A DNA stretch of 64,000 nt from Cerrena zonata (taxonomy: Eukaryota; Basidiomycota; Agaricomycetes; Polyporales; Cerrenaceae), in NCBI GenBank assembly GCA_038087015.1, contig JASBNA010000072.1, forward strand, positions 144,323 to 208,322, given 5' to 3'. Position numbers and translations under genes: made by a program. The stretch's first letter is position 1. Each line of letters opens with the position of its first letter. This document shows positions 63,915-64,000 of this stretch, in pieces. Under the pieces are notes generated by a model. The model did no database searches and had not been told where the DNA came from. It saw nothing but the letters and a program-made list of their open reading frames with translations.

Positions 63915-64000
63915 ATGAGTGAATACGTTCAATTACCTACGCCTCCGGACCTAGATGTGGTGTCGTCTCTACAATTCTCTAATGTCGATAACCAATTGTC
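63915..64000 (+). CDS. BUB3: BUB3-like WD40 protein, 5' part only
   Basis: An ATG at 63915 opens a frame to the window end: MSEYVQLPTPPDLDVVSSLQ then FSNVDNQL. The Leu-Pro-x-x-P-x-D...SSL.F opening is like the N-terminal strand of Bub3/Rae1 proteins, which bind Bub1 and Mad3 at kinetochores. With only 28 residues visible this is tentative. Confidence 0.45.
   Translation, partial: MSEYVQLPTPPDLDVVSSLQFSNVDNQL

Overview
This 64 kb window is nuclear DNA of an ascomycete budding yeast, almost certainly a CUG-Ser (CTG-clade, Candida/Debaryomyces-like) species. It is AT-rich with dense, nearly intron-less genes that resemble Candida albicans proteins. It carries a complex I assembly factor that Saccharomyces lacks. 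A CTG codon at 9571-9573 falls on a conserved Ser/Thr position of NAD kinase. About 34 protein-coding genes, two tRNA genes and one U6 snRNA gene can be supported. Gene identities come from reading the proteins; no database search was possible.

Layout. 1-4.4 kb: 3' part of ENP2, then ISY1, PNC1 and OCH1. 6-15.5 kb: DED1, UTR1, GDA1, an unrecognised coiled-coil gene and a chitin deacetylase. 15.7-26.7 kb: a perilipin-like gene, NAP1, a peroxisomal ABC half-transporter, an NDUFAF8-like CHCH protein, OAC1 and CYM1. 26.7-30.9 kb: a gene-poor block with two identical tRNA-Leu(UAA) genes, a minus-strand U6 snRNA gene, a LINE-type relic, a possible relic of another gene and a run of perfect stem-loops. 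30.9-52.5 kb: MRPL39, ERV25, a candidate NSE5, an intron-containing PPIL3-type cyclophilin, RAD33, CHA1, a YML020W-like gene, a SANT-DOT1 locus, ISW2, UNG1, OST6 and a YML018C-type transporter. Many of these have Saccharomyces orthologues in the YML009-YML023 interval, so this is conserved ancestral synteny. 53.4-64 kb: MED14, AVT1, a truncated protein kinase, NBA1, a mitochondrial membrane protein and the start of a BUB3-like gene.

The genes are mostly housekeeping. Themes are Golgi mannosylation (OCH1, GDA1, ERV25, OST6), RNA work (ENP2, ISY1, U6, DED1, cyclophilin), chromatin and DNA repair (NAP1, DOT1, ISW2, UNG1, RAD33, candidate NSE5) and mitochondria (OAC1, CYM1, MRPL39, NDUFAF8-like).

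The most unusual feature is a set of 13 single-base frame breaks in six otherwise well-conserved genes. The three left of 19 kb (DED1, UTR1, ABC transporter) each lack one base. The ten right of 34 kb (cyclophilin, YML020W-like, SANT-DOT1) each have one extra base. Most sit in homopolymers, so consensus sequence error is the leading explanation, but the sign segregation and clustering deserve a check. Other points of interest are the hairpin cluster at 26.96-27.46 kb, the truncated kinase, and private minisatellites in almost every intergenic region.
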